Part shown: positions 8,440 through 17,659 of the stretch, in pieces
Layout of the letters: each line of letters starts with the position of its first letter
How positions within the stretch are numbered: the first letter of the stretch is position 1
From: CAZBSE01 sp964610385
GTDB lineage: Bacteria; Actinomycetota; Humimicrobiia; Humimicrobiales; Humimicrobiaceae
Direction of reading: 5' to 3'
Length of the DNA: 64,000 nt
Assembly: GCA_964610385.1 (NCBI GenBank)
Contig: CAZSXW010000005.1
Span: 62,001-126,000 of the forward strand
The notes under the pieces: model-generated
Seen by the model: only the letters and a program-made list of their open reading frames with translations
Databases searched by the model: none
What the model was told of the DNA's origin: nothing
Translations under genes and position numbers: made by a program

Positions 8440-10233
8440 TTAATATTTCTGGTTAAACTCATTTACCATATTATTATAATAATCAAAAAGGTCACTAATG
8501 GAACCTGCAAACATTTCATATTGACTTATATAGCACTCGTAGTTTCCGCCTTTCATGCAGTTTATCTGCTCCTGTTTATAAGTGTTGATATTATCGCTTA
8601 TAATTACCATATTGTTTCTATCTTCGGAATAGCTTTCAGAATAACTTAAGTTTTTTAAAGCCTGAGAGATCTCTATCAGCTTTTCTAGGAAAGCCTCTTC
8701 CATTGCAATTGCCTGCGGGTCATTGAAAGCCCAATTATCGGACTGTATCTGATTTATATAATTTATAGCAGCATTATATTCATATAGTACATTATTAAGC
8801 CCATCTAAAAATTCGCTTTGAGATACTACTTCTATATCATAAGAATCCAGACCACTGACATCGTATATCGTCTCCTGAATCACATTTGGCTCTGTCGTCC
8901 CCTCCCATGAATAATAAAAACCGAGAGGGTAGTAATTTTCCCTGTCTATGGTAACGCTTTTATAAAATACTCCGCTGCCTTTGTAGGTCTGCATATTAAG
9001 AAAATAATTATAAGACATAAAACCGCTCTCAGCCGTCACATCGATCGGGATCCACCCGTATGAGGGCAGCTTTATTTCTACCCAGGCATGACCATATGAA
9101 AGCCTGCCTTTTCCCTCTGTTAACATGGTGAACACCGGAATACCCTGTACAAATCTGGCAGGAATTCCCGCAGCCCTACATAAGGCCGTATAGAGGATTG
9201 AATAATCGGTACAAACGCCCTTACCCTTCTGTAAAATATCCGAAGCATAATAATAGCCAAAGTCCTTTTCGTCTAATCTTTCCTGGTCATATACCATCGT
9301 ATTACATACAAAGTCATACAGCTTTTCGGCGATTATCAGAGGGTCTTTTTCACCGCCAATTATATTTCCAATCGCAGATTTGATCGTTTTCGAATCACTG
9401 TTTATAAAGTACTCACCCTTGGTATAAAGAGACAGGTCATTATCTCCAAAATCATATGAATTCTTACCTCCTGTGATATCGGCATATTCATATTCATAAA
9501 GGATTGTGCTGCAGTCTATATAGAAATTTACCGATTCACCCTCTTGAAGACTGCCAAGGTTAAATTGTGCAATTAAATTACAGTCATCCGTGTACAGATC
9601 ATCTCTTTCACTATAATTAGACTTCCGATTTTCTATAATCTGGAAGGGTAGATAGGTCTGTGGAACTTCAACCAGGCACATAAGATCATCGACTCCACCT
9701 GGCCCCTCATTTTTAATAATATATTCGATACCAACTATCATATCATGGGCTTTTATTCTTATAATATTTTCATTAGGTTCTACCAGGAAGACCTTTCTTG
9801 AGGCACTTGCAGATTCGGTACCGTCATATACCGTAAGGACTATATCATATTCTCCAGTGCTGTCAAAAACATAATCTATCTCTTCTCCCCACAATGTGTC
9901 TATATTATCTATCTGCCACTTGTAAATCAAGGTATCACCATCCAAATCTATTGAATTGGATGCAGATAAATACATCATATTTCCTACTGTAAAATAATTG
10001 TTGCTGGAATTCTGCTGATATATCTCCATAACAGCAACAGGCGGCGTATTACCAGTTTCTTGGCTGGCCGTTACTGCGTGATCTTGCTGGTTCTGCCCTC
10101 CAGGCTCGCCGTCAAGGTCATGGTATGAACTTTCACCGGTCATCCCGCTGGTTATAGAACAGCCGCTGAATGTACAAATCAAAGTGGTCACGGTCAAAAC
10201 AGCCGATATCGTAAAATAAACTCTCTTCTTCAT
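8440..10233 (-). CDS. Lipoprotein with PKD-like and transglutaminase-like domains
   Basis: A 597-residue exported protein. The signal sequence ends in TFSGC, a lipobox, so it should be lipid-anchored outside the membrane. A PKD-like beta-sandwich follows (about residues 65-150; NSIDLDGDTLIYKW and YDIVLTVYDG). The centre has the papain-like transglutaminase core: Cys in KGVCTDYSILYTALCRAAGI (about 325-345), His in YGHAWVEI, and Asp in WIPIDVTAE. All three triad residues are present, so it is probably an active protease or transglutaminase-type enzyme acting on cell-surface or peptide substrates. The C-terminal 170 residues are helical and unrecognised. The alpha/beta hydrolase gene follows. 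Confidence 0.85.
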   Translation of the reverse strand: MKKRVYFTISAVLTVTTLICTFSGCSITSGMTGESSYHDLDGEPGGQNQQDHAVTASQETGNTPPVAVMEIYQQNSSNNYFTVGNMMYLSASNSIDLDGDTLIYKWQIDNIDTLWGEEIDYVFDSTGEYDIVLTVYDGTESASASRKVFLVEPNENIIRIKAHDMIVGIEYIIKNEGPGGVDDLMCLVEVPQTYLPFQIIENRKSNYSERDDLYTDDCNLIAQFNLGSLQEGESVNFYIDCSTILYEYEYADITGGKNSYDFGDNDLSLYTKGEYFINSDSKTIKSAIGNIIGGEKDPLIIAEKLYDFVCNTMVYDQERLDEKDFGYYYASDILQKGKGVCTDYSILYTALCRAAGIPARFVQGIPVFTMLTEGKGRLSYGHAWVEIKLPSYGWIPIDVTAESGFMSYNYFLNMQTYKGSGVFYKSVTIDRENYYPLGFYYSWEGTTEPNVIQETIYDVSGLDSYDIEVVSQSEFLDGLNNVLYEYNAAINYINQIQSDNWAFNDPQAIAMEEAFLEKLIEISQALKNLSYSESYSEDRNNMVIISDNINTYKQEQINCMKGGNYECYISQYEMFAGSISDLFDYYNNMVNEFNQKY

Positions 10234-10293
10234 CTGATCTTTAGTCTGTCCCCTATCAGCAAAGTCCTTTAAAACTTATTTTCATACTATAGT

Positions 10294-11670
10294 TTAGTTT
10301 CCAACTATCCTGGTAGCTATTGCCTGTGCAATAAACGCCGCCATAAACAATATACTTACTATAATCATAAGCGGATGGAGCTCTCTAAACTTACCTTTTA
10401 CCAGTTTTATCAATGTATAGCTTATAAAACCAAATCCGATCCCATATGAAATACTATAGGTGAAAGGCATTATAATTATAGTCAGAAAAGCTGGTATTCC
10501 TATTTCAAAATCTTTAAAGTCTATCTTACTCATCACGGTCATCATTAAAAAACCGACCACTATCAGAGCCGGAGAAGTTATAGGATACTTATAGATACCT
10601 TCTGCTATCTCTACTCCTCCCCCTATTACTGCAATCAGCGGGGTAAAAAATACAGAGATTAAAAATAGAAATCCAGTCATGGTTGGCATTATACCGGTCC
10701 TTCCACCATCGGATACCCCGGAGGCACTTTCGATATAGGTTGTCACGGAGCTTGCACCAAATAGACCCCCTGCTACGGCCGCCAGAGAATCTACCAGCAG
10801 GACCCTTCTTAAATTCGGGAGACTTCCATTCTTATCCAGCAGGCCTGCTTCCTCTCCTACTCCAATGACTGTGCCCATGGTATCAAAAAAGTCTGTCATG
10901 AATAAGGCAAAAATCATGATCAGCGCCGCTATATTTATCATCCCCTTGCTCCACACTGCTCCTACCAGATCTGCCTTAAAAAATGTTGAAAAACTTTCTT
11001 TTGTAGGAATACTGATGAACTTGGTTGGAACAGATATTACTCTAAACAACATTCCTACAATCGCTGTTCCTATGATCCCTAAAAGTATTCCCCCTCTTAT
11101 CCTGAAAGCAACCAGTATTGCAGTAAGTACAAGCCCAAAGGCCGCCAGCTGTGTATAGTGAGCGGTAAAATCGCCCAATTTTACCGCAGTCGTTGGATCG
11201 ATATCCACAAAGCCCGCCTGCTGGGCTCCGATAAAGGCGATAAAAAGACCTATCCCTACTCCAATAGCATACTTCAAACCCATTGGTATGGCTCTCATCA
11301 CCATGCTTCTCAGTCCGGTAACCACCAGAATAGTGACGATCATTCCTTCTATTACAATAATACCCATAGCCTGTTGCCAGGTCAGGCCCAGTCCAAATAT
11401 TATGGTGAACACGACTACTGCGTTAATCCCCATCCCGGATGCAAGCGCAAAAGGGGTATTGGTAAGAACCCCCATCAATATACTCATTAACCCAGCACCG
11501 ATACAAGTGGCTATTACTGCCGCTTCAAAAGGAATCCCTGTTTCACCGCCTGACGAAAGAATTGCAGGATTGACAAAAATAATATAGGCCATGGTCATAA
11601 AAGTGGTGATCCCTGCAATTATTTCTGTTCTTACTGCAGTCTTTCTCTCTTTGATTTTAAAATACCGCAA
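10294..11670 (-). CDS. NCS2-family purine permease (AzgA/PbuG type)
   Basis: A 458-residue membrane protein with about 12 hydrophobic segments. Hallmarks of the AzgA/GhxP/PbuG group are visible: the N-terminal EIIAGITTFMTMAYIIFVNP, the NTPFALASGMGINA segment, ALFMTDFFDTMGTVIGVG and the GASSVTTYIESASGVSDGGRTG substrate-binding region. These proteins import adenine, guanine or hypoxanthine with protons. The start is TTG, chosen because GAGG lies 6 nt upstream. No purine riboswitch pattern was seen in the 86-nt upstream gap. Confidence 0.92.
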   Translation of the reverse strand: MRYFKIKERKTAVRTEIIAGITTFMTMAYIIFVNPAILSSGGETGIPFEAAVIATCIGAGLMSILMGVLTNTPFALASGMGINAVVVFTIIFGLGLTWQQAMGIIVIEGMIVTILVVTGLRSMVMRAIPMGLKYAIGVGIGLFIAFIGAQQAGFVDIDPTTAVKLGDFTAHYTQLAAFGLVLTAILVAFRIRGGILLGIIGTAIVGMLFRVISVPTKFISIPTKESFSTFFKADLVGAVWSKGMINIAALIMIFALFMTDFFDTMGTVIGVGEEAGLLDKNGSLPNLRRVLLVDSLAAVAGGLFGASSVTTYIESASGVSDGGRTGIMPTMTGFLFLISVFFTPLIAVIGGGVEIAEGIYKYPITSPALIVVGFLMMTVMSKIDFKDFEIGIPAFLTIIIMPFTYSISYGIGFGFISYTLIKLVKGKFRELHPLMIIVSILFMAAFIAQAIATRIVGN

Positions 11671-11718
11671 AGCGCACCTCTTTCTCTCTTGTTTTACAAT
11701 TTATAATTATTATTAAAT

Positions 11719-11747
11719 TTTACAAAACATCTAATAAACGTTAGAAT
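11719..11747 (+). promoter_or_regulatory. Candidate promoter giving a leaderless transcript
   Basis: TTTACA (11719-11724), 17 nt, then TAGAAT (11742-11747). A start about 7-8 nt downstream would fall within 3 nt of the ATG at 11757, and no Shine-Dalgarno sequence precedes that ATG. This suggests a leaderless mRNA, a common mode in Actinomycetota. Confidence 0.45.
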
Positions 11748-11756
11748 TTATAAAAT

Positions 11757-11957
11757 ATGGAAACATTAAGAGACTTCTTTACATCAGAAAATCTACATTC
11801 ATTGCTTGTAAACGCATACGACTGGATAGAAGGGCTGCTCACAAGAATTTTTGGTAAAATGGGATACGAACCTTTAAGAAACCTCTTTACTAACCCATGG
11901 TTTTGGATCATCATACTGGCATTGTTTTTATTGAGTCTCATTTTTAGAAGAAGATAA
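11757..11957 (+). CDS. Small tail-anchored membrane protein, 66 aa
   Basis: A 66-residue protein: an amphipathic N-terminal part, then a single hydrophobic segment (FWIIILALFLLSLIF, about residues 48-62) ending in the positive RRR. That layout puts the N-terminus inside the cell with a C-terminal anchor. I do not recognise a family. It lacks a Shine-Dalgarno sequence but a plausible promoter lies directly upstream. Its last 30 nt overlap the convergent 110-residue membrane protein gene. Confidence 0.6.
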   Translation: METLRDFFTSENLHSLLVNAYDWIEGLLTRIFGKMGYEPLRNLFTNPWFWIIILALFLLSLIFRRR

Positions 11958-12260
11958 CTGATTACTTTCTTCTCCATCTTCATTTTTGCCTAGATATTTC
12001 TTAATTATAAAAGCAATTATAATAGATATCACAGCTACCATTAGAAGGGCAAAAATTCCGGGATTGTTCTTTATTTTTTCAAGCATCAGATATACTCTGG
12101 AGTTGCTCTTTTTAAAATAATCCATAAATTTATCATCCAGCAGGTCCATGTCAGATTTTTTAATATGAGAAATCCTTTCAATTATTTTTTTATCTATATT
12201 ATCTGATGGTTTTATAACTGCGTCTTTTGCAATTTTTAGATATCTATTTATGCTGTTCAT
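11928..12260 (-). CDS. Single-pass membrane protein downstream of the ECF sigma gene, 110 aa
   Basis: Residues 1-65 are charged and helical, residues 68-88 form one hydrophobic segment (FALLMVAVISIIIAFII), and the tail is acidic and serine-rich. No zinc-binding anti-sigma motif (H-x3-C-x2-C) is present, so the protein cannot be called an anti-sigma factor by sequence. Its position, same strand and 71 nt downstream of the ECF sigma gene, still makes a regulatory link possible. The 3' end overlaps the small convergent gene by 30 nt. Confidence 0.55.
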   Translation of the reverse strand: MNSINRYLKIAKDAVIKPSDNIDKKIIERISHIKKSDMDLLDDKFMDYFKKSNSRVYLMLEKIKNNPGIFALLMVAVISIIIAFIIKKYLGKNEDGEESNQLSSSKNETQ

Positions 12261-12331
12261 AATAAAAAATCCCTTAAAGATTCATTATTATAGATAAAAA
12301 TTATTTTTTTTTGTTTCAACCCATAACAATA

Positions 12332-12922
12332 TCATTTATAATTCTTCATTTTTTCTTTGATCATCTTCCTTGCCCTGTGTATATTTGTCTTTACCGTACC
12401 AATGGGCTTGGAGGTAAGCTCTGAAATCTCCCTATAGCTGTAGTCCTGTAGATCTCTCAGAATCAACGGGATGCGGTAACTTTCATCCAGATTTACTATT
12501 ATCTTCAACACTTCTTTAACAGTCTCCTTATTAAAGTAACTCTTTTCAAGGTTCTGGCTGAACTTTGTAAAGACGACTTCGTATTCTTCAGTCATCTTGT
12601 CCAAACTCACTTTCCTGTTCTTTGTCTTTGACCGCAGCCTTAACTTATCGATACAGGTGTTTACGGTCAGCTTTCTTATCCAGGTCTTAAAACTTGAAAG
12701 TCCCCTGAAACCCTTTATTGACAAGTAAACCTTCACAAATACTTCCTGGCTTACATCTTCCGCTTCGTGGGCATCCCTTAATATAAAAAAAGCAGTAGTA
12801 TAAACATATTTTGAGAACCGCCTTACCAGTTTCTCAAAAGCAGCTTTGTCTCCCTGCTTCGACTTTGATACTAATTTTTTTTCATCTACTTCTCTGTTTT
12901 TTTTCTCGTTAACAGCTTCCAA
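12332..12922 (-). CDS. ECF-type RNA polymerase sigma factor
   Basis: A 196-residue sigma-70 family protein of the extracytoplasmic-function type. Region 2 spans about residues 28-95 (YVYTTAFFILRDAHEAEDVSQEVFVKVY, then FKTWIRKLTVNTCIDKLR). Region 4 spans about 135-190 (RIPLILRDLQDYSYREISELTSKPIGTVKTNIHRARK), with the -35-binding helix-turn-helix. No region 1 or 3 is present. The start is TTG with GAGGGAAG close upstream. A solute-binding lipoprotein gene precedes it and a single-pass membrane protein follows, all on the minus strand. Confidence 0.92.
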   Translation of the reverse strand: MEAVNEKKNREVDEKKLVSKSKQGDKAAFEKLVRRFSKYVYTTAFFILRDAHEAEDVSQEVFVKVYLSIKGFRGLSSFKTWIRKLTVNTCIDKLRLRSKTKNRKVSLDKMTEEYEVVFTKFSQNLEKSYFNKETVKEVLKIIVNLDESYRIPLILRDLQDYSYREISELTSKPIGTVKTNIHRARKMIKEKMKNYK

Positions 12923-12985
12923 TGCTTCCCTCTTTTTAAACAGTCAGGGATCAATTCCACGATATTGTCAATCATTTACCCTGTT

Positions 12986-14377
12986 TTAAGGACCTCCATC
13001 ACCATCTTCATCCTCACCCTCTTCCACCGAAATCTCGCCTGACCTTAATCTTAAAGCATCTTCCTGCATTACAATTGCGGCATCTTCAGGTAGGAGATCT
13101 CCGGATATTACATTCTCAGCATTATCCCTTATCGCATCCCTTATTACCATTATAAGTCTTTTATAAGGTTTTCCACGGCACAGCTCCGCCTGCTGAAATG
13201 CATTATAAATTATATCATTGTCTCTCATCGTCATATTACTATCCATACTCTTCAAAACTGGCACGGTCTGTGTATCCGAATTCCAGTCTAACTGTACCTC
13301 TTCAGTCATCATGTAGTCTATGAATTCATTTACTGCTTCCAGCTCATCTCCGTAGCAATTTATATTTATCATAAAACCGAGCCCGGAAATCATCGGAGTG
13401 GGATATTTGCTACCCCACAGGACTCTCGGTATCTTTGATACCCCGATATTCAGTCCGGCTTCCCGGTATTCCTCAACCGTGTTAAACTTGTCTATGATCA
13501 TATGTACATTGCCGTTCTTAAACAGTTCACTGATCTCACTATATTCCACATTAGCGGGTAAAATCTTTTCTTCATTGTACATATATGTTAAAAATTCCAT
13601 AGCCTTTTCGGTGGCATCGGTGTCCAGAGTCAGCGAGGTCGAGCCGTAATCAATGACCCAGCCCGAATATCCGCCTATAAATGGTATAATCCAATCCGGT
13701 TCGCTGGCATTCAATAAAAAACCATAGGTATACTGGCCAAAATTATTCACTTCTCTACAGTACTCGACTACCTCCTCAAAACTTGTCGGGGGTTCCTCCA
13801 GTAGGTCCTTATTATATAAGAACACCAGAAAGTCAAAACCCCTAAAAGGTATTATGTATTTTTTTCCATTATATTCTGAAATTTCCACCAGACCGTCTAT
13901 TACCTGAGAGTAATCAAATCCGTCTTCACCATCGGATATTTCCTTTAAAACGTTTCCCGAAGCCAGTCTTTGAACACTATCAAGATTTACCAGCATTAAC
14001 TCGGGACCTGCTCTTGCCAGGCTGGCAGCTTCATACTGGTCCTCCATCTCCTCCCGATTTCTAAAATGCCTGGTTTCTATCTCAATATTACTGTTTTCGG
14101 CCATAAATTCTTCTATGCTGTCGATAAGAGCTATTTTTTCTTCCGGTTCGCTGCAATCCCAGAGTGTTATCTGTAATGAAATCCCCTCGCCGGTTCCTGA
14201 TATGCTCTCAATATCTCCTGCTTCAGCTTCCTCTGATTCTTCATTTTCCTCTCCAGCGTTGGGGCTCAATATATCACAGGACACAGCAAAAAACACAAAC
14301 AATAATAGGGTTGTGATAAAAAGTATTATTAATCCCGTTATCGATACACTGCCGGATTTTGATGAATTTTTAATCAT
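12986..14377 (-). CDS. Extracellular solute-binding lipoprotein (family 1)
   Basis: A 463-residue protein with a long hydrophobic N-terminus (about residues 15-35) ending at Cys33 (FFAVSC), probably a lipobox. A very acidic linker follows (EENEESEEAEAGD). The body resembles family-1 ABC solute-binding proteins: ITLWDCSEPEEK, ARAGPELMLVNLDSVQRLA, IPFRGFDFLVFLYNKDLLEEPPTSFEEVVEYC and GLGFMININ. The family binds sugars, oligosaccharides or glycerol phosphates. No permease or ATPase gene is adjacent; the neighbour is an ECF sigma gene, so a sensing role is possible. The C-terminus is again highly acidic. Confidence 0.82.
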   Translation of the reverse strand: MIKNSSKSGSVSITGLIILFITTLLLFVFFAVSCDILSPNAGEENEESEEAEAGDIESISGTGEGISLQITLWDCSEPEEKIALIDSIEEFMAENSNIEIETRHFRNREEMEDQYEAASLARAGPELMLVNLDSVQRLASGNVLKEISDGEDGFDYSQVIDGLVEISEYNGKKYIIPFRGFDFLVFLYNKDLLEEPPTSFEEVVEYCREVNNFGQYTYGFLLNASEPDWIIPFIGGYSGWVIDYGSTSLTLDTDATEKAMEFLTYMYNEEKILPANVEYSEISELFKNGNVHMIIDKFNTVEEYREAGLNIGVSKIPRVLWGSKYPTPMISGLGFMININCYGDELEAVNEFIDYMMTEEVQLDWNSDTQTVPVLKSMDSNMTMRDNDIIYNAFQQAELCRGKPYKRLIMVIRDAIRDNAENVISGDLLPEDAAIVMQEDALRLRSGEISVEEGEDEDGDGGP

Positions 14378-14574
14378 TCTACATACTTATTCCTCAAATA
14401 TTAATAAAGCTTTTATCAATTATATTATAAATATAACTTTCAATCTATATCAAAACTTTAAGAAAATCACCTCAATGAAGCTTTTATAACGACAAATCGG
14501 ACAAATTTATATTTCTTTTTTCCATGATAAATTATAAAATTTCATAGAGACCTAAGTATGGGAGGTGAATTTCT

Positions 14575-15540
14575 ATGAAATCAATAATATATAATAAGAG
14601 TAAAAAAGAGCCGATGGAAAAAATCAGTTTAAAAAATATCCCCTCCTATATCAATGATGCCGAATACCTTATCTGGATCGATATCGAAAACCCCGGCAAA
14701 GAAAACATGCAGTTCATAAGGGATCATTTCCACTTCCATCCTCTTGACATTGAAGACTGTCTTAGCGTTATTGAAAGGCCGAAAATGGATGAGTATGACG
14801 ATTACTTCTTCCTGGTACTGCATATACCTTTTTTTATGAAGCAGGCCAGAAGGCTTGTGCCTTTCAATGTAAATATTTTCATAGGAAATAACTTCCTGGT
14901 GACAGTCCACCGGGGGTTGTGCAAACCGATACAGGATGCATTCAACAATTTAAAGGAAAACCACCAGATCCTGGATAAAGGATCCGGTTACCTTTTACAT
15001 AAAGTCATCGACTCCCTTATTGATTACAATTTCCCTATTTTAAATAAAATCTATAGAAATATACAAAACGTAGAAGATGCCATATTCAAAAAAGCAAGCA
15101 GTAAAAATGTCAGAGATATCCTGCTTATAAGGACTAATATTTTAACATTCAGAAACATAGTATTTCCCCAGAGGAAGTTACTTAAAACCCTCGAAATAAA
15201 GGATATGGAGTTTTTAATAGAGGCTCTGGATGTTTATTTCAGCGACCTGGTAGACCATATTGAAAAAATCTGGGACACCCTTGAAAATTACAAAGAGCTG
15301 ATAGAAGGGGTGCATGATGCTCATCAATCGCTTTTATCCAACAAGATCAATGATATAATGCGCATACTTACCATCTTCTCGGTGGTGATACTTCCTCTAA
15401 CGCTTATATCCGGAATTTATGGTATGAATATCGGACTTCCGCTTGAAAGCAACACATTTGCTTTCATTATAATCATAATCGCAATGATCATGATATCTAT
15501 AGGGATGCTGGTTTATTTTAAATACAAAGATTGGATATGA
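14575..15540 (+). CDS. corA: CorA-family divalent cation channel
   Basis: A 321-residue CorA/CmaX-like protein. The long cytoplasmic N-terminal domain includes the typical IDIENPGKENMQFIRDHFHFHPLDIEDCL. The C-terminus has two transmembrane helices with the pore signature YGMN (about residues 284-287) between them. It should import Mg2+ or other divalent cations as a pentamer. The ATG is preceded by GGGAGGTGA at good spacing. The stop is 2 nt from the stop of the convergent lipoprotein gene. Confidence 0.92.
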   Translation: MKSIIYNKSKKEPMEKISLKNIPSYINDAEYLIWIDIENPGKENMQFIRDHFHFHPLDIEDCLSVIERPKMDEYDDYFFLVLHIPFFMKQARRLVPFNVNIFIGNNFLVTVHRGLCKPIQDAFNNLKENHQILDKGSGYLLHKVIDSLIDYNFPILNKIYRNIQNVEDAIFKKASSKNVRDILLIRTNILTFRNIVFPQRKLLKTLEIKDMEFLIEALDVYFSDLVDHIEKIWDTLENYKELIEGVHDAHQSLLSNKINDIMRILTIFSVVILPLTLISGIYGMNIGLPLESNTFAFIIIIIAMIMISIGMLVYFKYKDWI

Positions 15541-15542
15541 AG

Positions 15543-16346
15543 TCAAACAGGCATTTCTATGTCATCTTCAAAGAATATACTAAAATTGTAGTGGGTAAAT
15601 TCCAGCAAATACCCATCGAGTAAGACTTTTAAAATAAAACCCTGTTCCCCCCCGCCAGACATCTCTTCCACCGGAAGATAACACTGCTTTATGAAAACTA
15701 CCTGATCCCTGTCATTATAAAAGGTGCAAAAAAGCTTTAGGTTCCTTATCCTGCTCTTGCCCAGATTGATTACCCTACCCTCGATTATAAAATAATCCCC
15801 TGCATAGCTATAACTTTCACTCTCAACTATTGGATTTCCCTTAAAACTTTCGTAGCAATCTTTATAATTTACCCCTATCTTTAACCTGGATATATTTATA
15901 TATTTCTCTCTATCGGTTACATAATACCAAAACGGCAGGGTACTGCCTCCTCTCAGATAATTTACTGCAGCGGGAAGATTTGCCGAAATGATCCCGCTTC
16001 CGTATTTATCAAAGAAATCAAAAGTAATCTCTATATCGGTCTTGTTCTCTGCAGAGACATTTTTTATTTCTCCCAGAACTATAAGGTCTTGGTAAATATC
16101 CAAATATAGATTGCTTCCACTGATTTTTAAATCTATAGAGCTGGTGTTTTCTACTTCTATCTTTTCATAATCAAATAAATACAAACCACCATTATCACCG
16201 TTTTCTTCAGTATATTGGTTTTTGTCCTCATTAGATCTGCATGAAGGTAAAAAAATACAGGATAGAAAAAAAAATATAATAATCAGTGAGATAAATATAT
16301 AAGAAGCTTTCTTTACCAGCCTAGCACTGGTCATCTTTCCCGACAT
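15543..16346 (-). CDS. Putative lipoprotein with FxLYD-like repeats
   Basis: The open frame could start as early as 16385, inside panD. I place the start at 16346, where AAGAAG lies 6 nt upstream, but 16352 or 16334 are equally possible. The N-terminus has a basic region, a long hydrophobic stretch and LPSC, a likely lipobox. Two similar beta-rich units follow (LYLDIYQDLIVLGEIKNVS and YAGDYFIIEGRVINLGKSRI), each about 90 residues and reminiscent of FxLYD domains. It should be a surface lipoprotein of unknown role. The gene begins within the 3' end of panD but nothing ties it to pantothenate synthesis. Confidence 0.6.
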   Translation of the reverse strand: MSGKMTSARLVKKASYIFISLIIIFFFLSCIFLPSCRSNEDKNQYTEENGDNGGLYLFDYEKIEVENTSSIDLKISGSNLYLDIYQDLIVLGEIKNVSAENKTDIEITFDFFDKYGSGIISANLPAAVNYLRGGSTLPFWYYVTDREKYINISRLKIGVNYKDCYESFKGNPIVESESYSYAGDYFIIEGRVINLGKSRIRNLKLFCTFYNDRDQVVFIKQCYLPVEEMSGGGEQGFILKVLLDGYLLEFTHYNFSIFFEDDIEMPV

Positions 16347-16704
16347 GATCATCTTCTTTTTTGATTCTATTTTTACTATCAACATATAAAATCTTTGGAT
16401 GGTAGACTGCTGCCTCTTTCGGATCTATAGCTACAAATGATATTATTATTACCTTTTCCCCTTTCAGTATCCTTCTCGCAGCTGCTCCATTAACACAGAT
16501 CCTTCCACTGTCCCTTTCTTCCTCTATAGCATAGGTTTCCAGCCTCTCTCCACTGTCAAGGCTGACGACCAATACCTTTTCATAAGGAAGTATGTTCGCA
16601 TGCTCCATTAGATTACTGTCTATACTTATGCTTCCCATATAATCAATATTTGCACTAGTCACAGTGGCTCTATGGATCTTACTTTTTAAAATGCTGACCA
16701 GCAT
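16321..16704 (-). CDS. panD: Aspartate 1-decarboxylase
   Basis: A 127-residue protein that makes beta-alanine for pantothenate. The self-cleavage site YMGSISID is at about residues 22-29, where the Gly-Ser bond breaks to form the pyruvoyl cofactor. The downstream NGAAARRILKGEKVIIISF is also diagnostic. It is the last biosynthetic gene of a minus-strand run DUF2520-panB-panC-panD. The C-terminal 15 residues are longer and more charged than usual. The presence of panD means beta-alanine is made from aspartate. Confidence 0.95.
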   Translation of the reverse strand: MLVSILKSKIHRATVTSANIDYMGSISIDSNLMEHANILPYEKVLVVSLDSGERLETYAIEEERDSGRICVNGAAARRILKGEKVIIISFVAIDPKEAAVYHPKILYVDSKNRIKKEDDHVGKDDQC

Positions 16705-16756
16705 TCCTTAATTTTCCCCTTTTTTTACTGCAGTTAGATAACATATTCTACTACTT

Positions 16757-17614
16757 TTAAACTTTTATAACCATGTTATCTATCAGCCTAGTCTTCCCTA
16801 TCCATATTGCTGAAGCAACCAGCAGGCTCCCGTGTTTCTTTTTTACTTCTTTTATTTCATCCAGCGTTATAGGGTCTCTAAATTCAAAATAATCCACATT
16901 TTTTACGAATTCGTTCCCCTTTAATTTTTTTAGTGCCTCTCTTTTTGTTTTTTCAAGATCTTTTTCACCGCATTCTACCATATCTTTTGCCATAATAAGG
17001 CTCTGGTACAACACAACAGCATTTTCTCTTTCCTCAAATGATAAATATTTATTTCTGGAACTCATTGCCAGGCCGTCGCTTTCCCTTATAATGGGGCCGC
17101 TTACAATATCTATATCCAGATCAAGGTCATCAACCATTTTTTTAATTATAACCATCTGCTGATAATCTTTCTGTCCAAAATAAGCCCTATGAGCATTTAC
17201 TATATTAAACAATTTAAGGACCACAGTTGTAACACCCTCAAAATGGCCGTGCCTGTATTTTCCACACATGATCCGGTCAAGTTCCTTTACTACCACAAAA
17301 GTCTTATGACCGGATCCGTACATCTCTTGTGCTGTTGGGAAAAACACATAGTCGACTCCTTCTTTTTCTGCCAGCATACAGTCCTTCTTGATATTCCTGG
17401 GATATTTCTTATAATCTTCTCCCGGTCCAAATTGAGTAGGATTTATAAAAACACTTATAAACACTTTATCACAGTCCTTCCTCGCCATTCTGATAAGGCT
17501 TAGATGGCCCAGGTGCAGGGCCCCCATGGTGGGAACAAACCCTATCTGGTACCCTTTCCTCCTCAAGGTGTTGACGACTGACTTACATTCTTTTATTTTT
17601 TTAATTATTTTCAT
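16757..17614 (-). CDS. panC: Pantothenate synthetase (pantoate-beta-alanine ligase)
   Basis: A 285-residue cytoplasmic enzyme that joins pantoate and beta-alanine with ATP. The nucleotidyltransferase HIGH-type motif is PTMGALHLGHLSLI (about residues 28-41). Other family landmarks are VFINPTQFGPGEDYKKYPR, YFGQKDYQQ and the KMSKS-like AMSSRNKYLS. Length and order are standard. It lies 45 nt downstream of panB and 52 nt upstream of panD on the same strand. Confidence 0.96.
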   Translation of the reverse strand: MKIIKKIKECKSVVNTLRRKGYQIGFVPTMGALHLGHLSLIRMARKDCDKVFISVFINPTQFGPGEDYKKYPRNIKKDCMLAEKEGVDYVFFPTAQEMYGSGHKTFVVVKELDRIMCGKYRHGHFEGVTTVVLKLFNIVNAHRAYFGQKDYQQMVIIKKMVDDLDLDIDIVSGPIIRESDGLAMSSRNKYLSFEERENAVVLYQSLIMAKDMVECGEKDLEKTKREALKKLKGNEFVKNVDYFEFRDPITLDEIKEVKKKHGSLLVASAIWIGKTRLIDNMVIKV

Positions 17615-17659
17615 TTACAAAAGTATGACTTATATCTAAGCAGGCTTATTTTAACATCC

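Noticed and set aside
11671..11756. Purine riboswitch before the NCS2 permease
   Set aside because: The 86-nt gap lacks the conserved purine aptamer core and stems.
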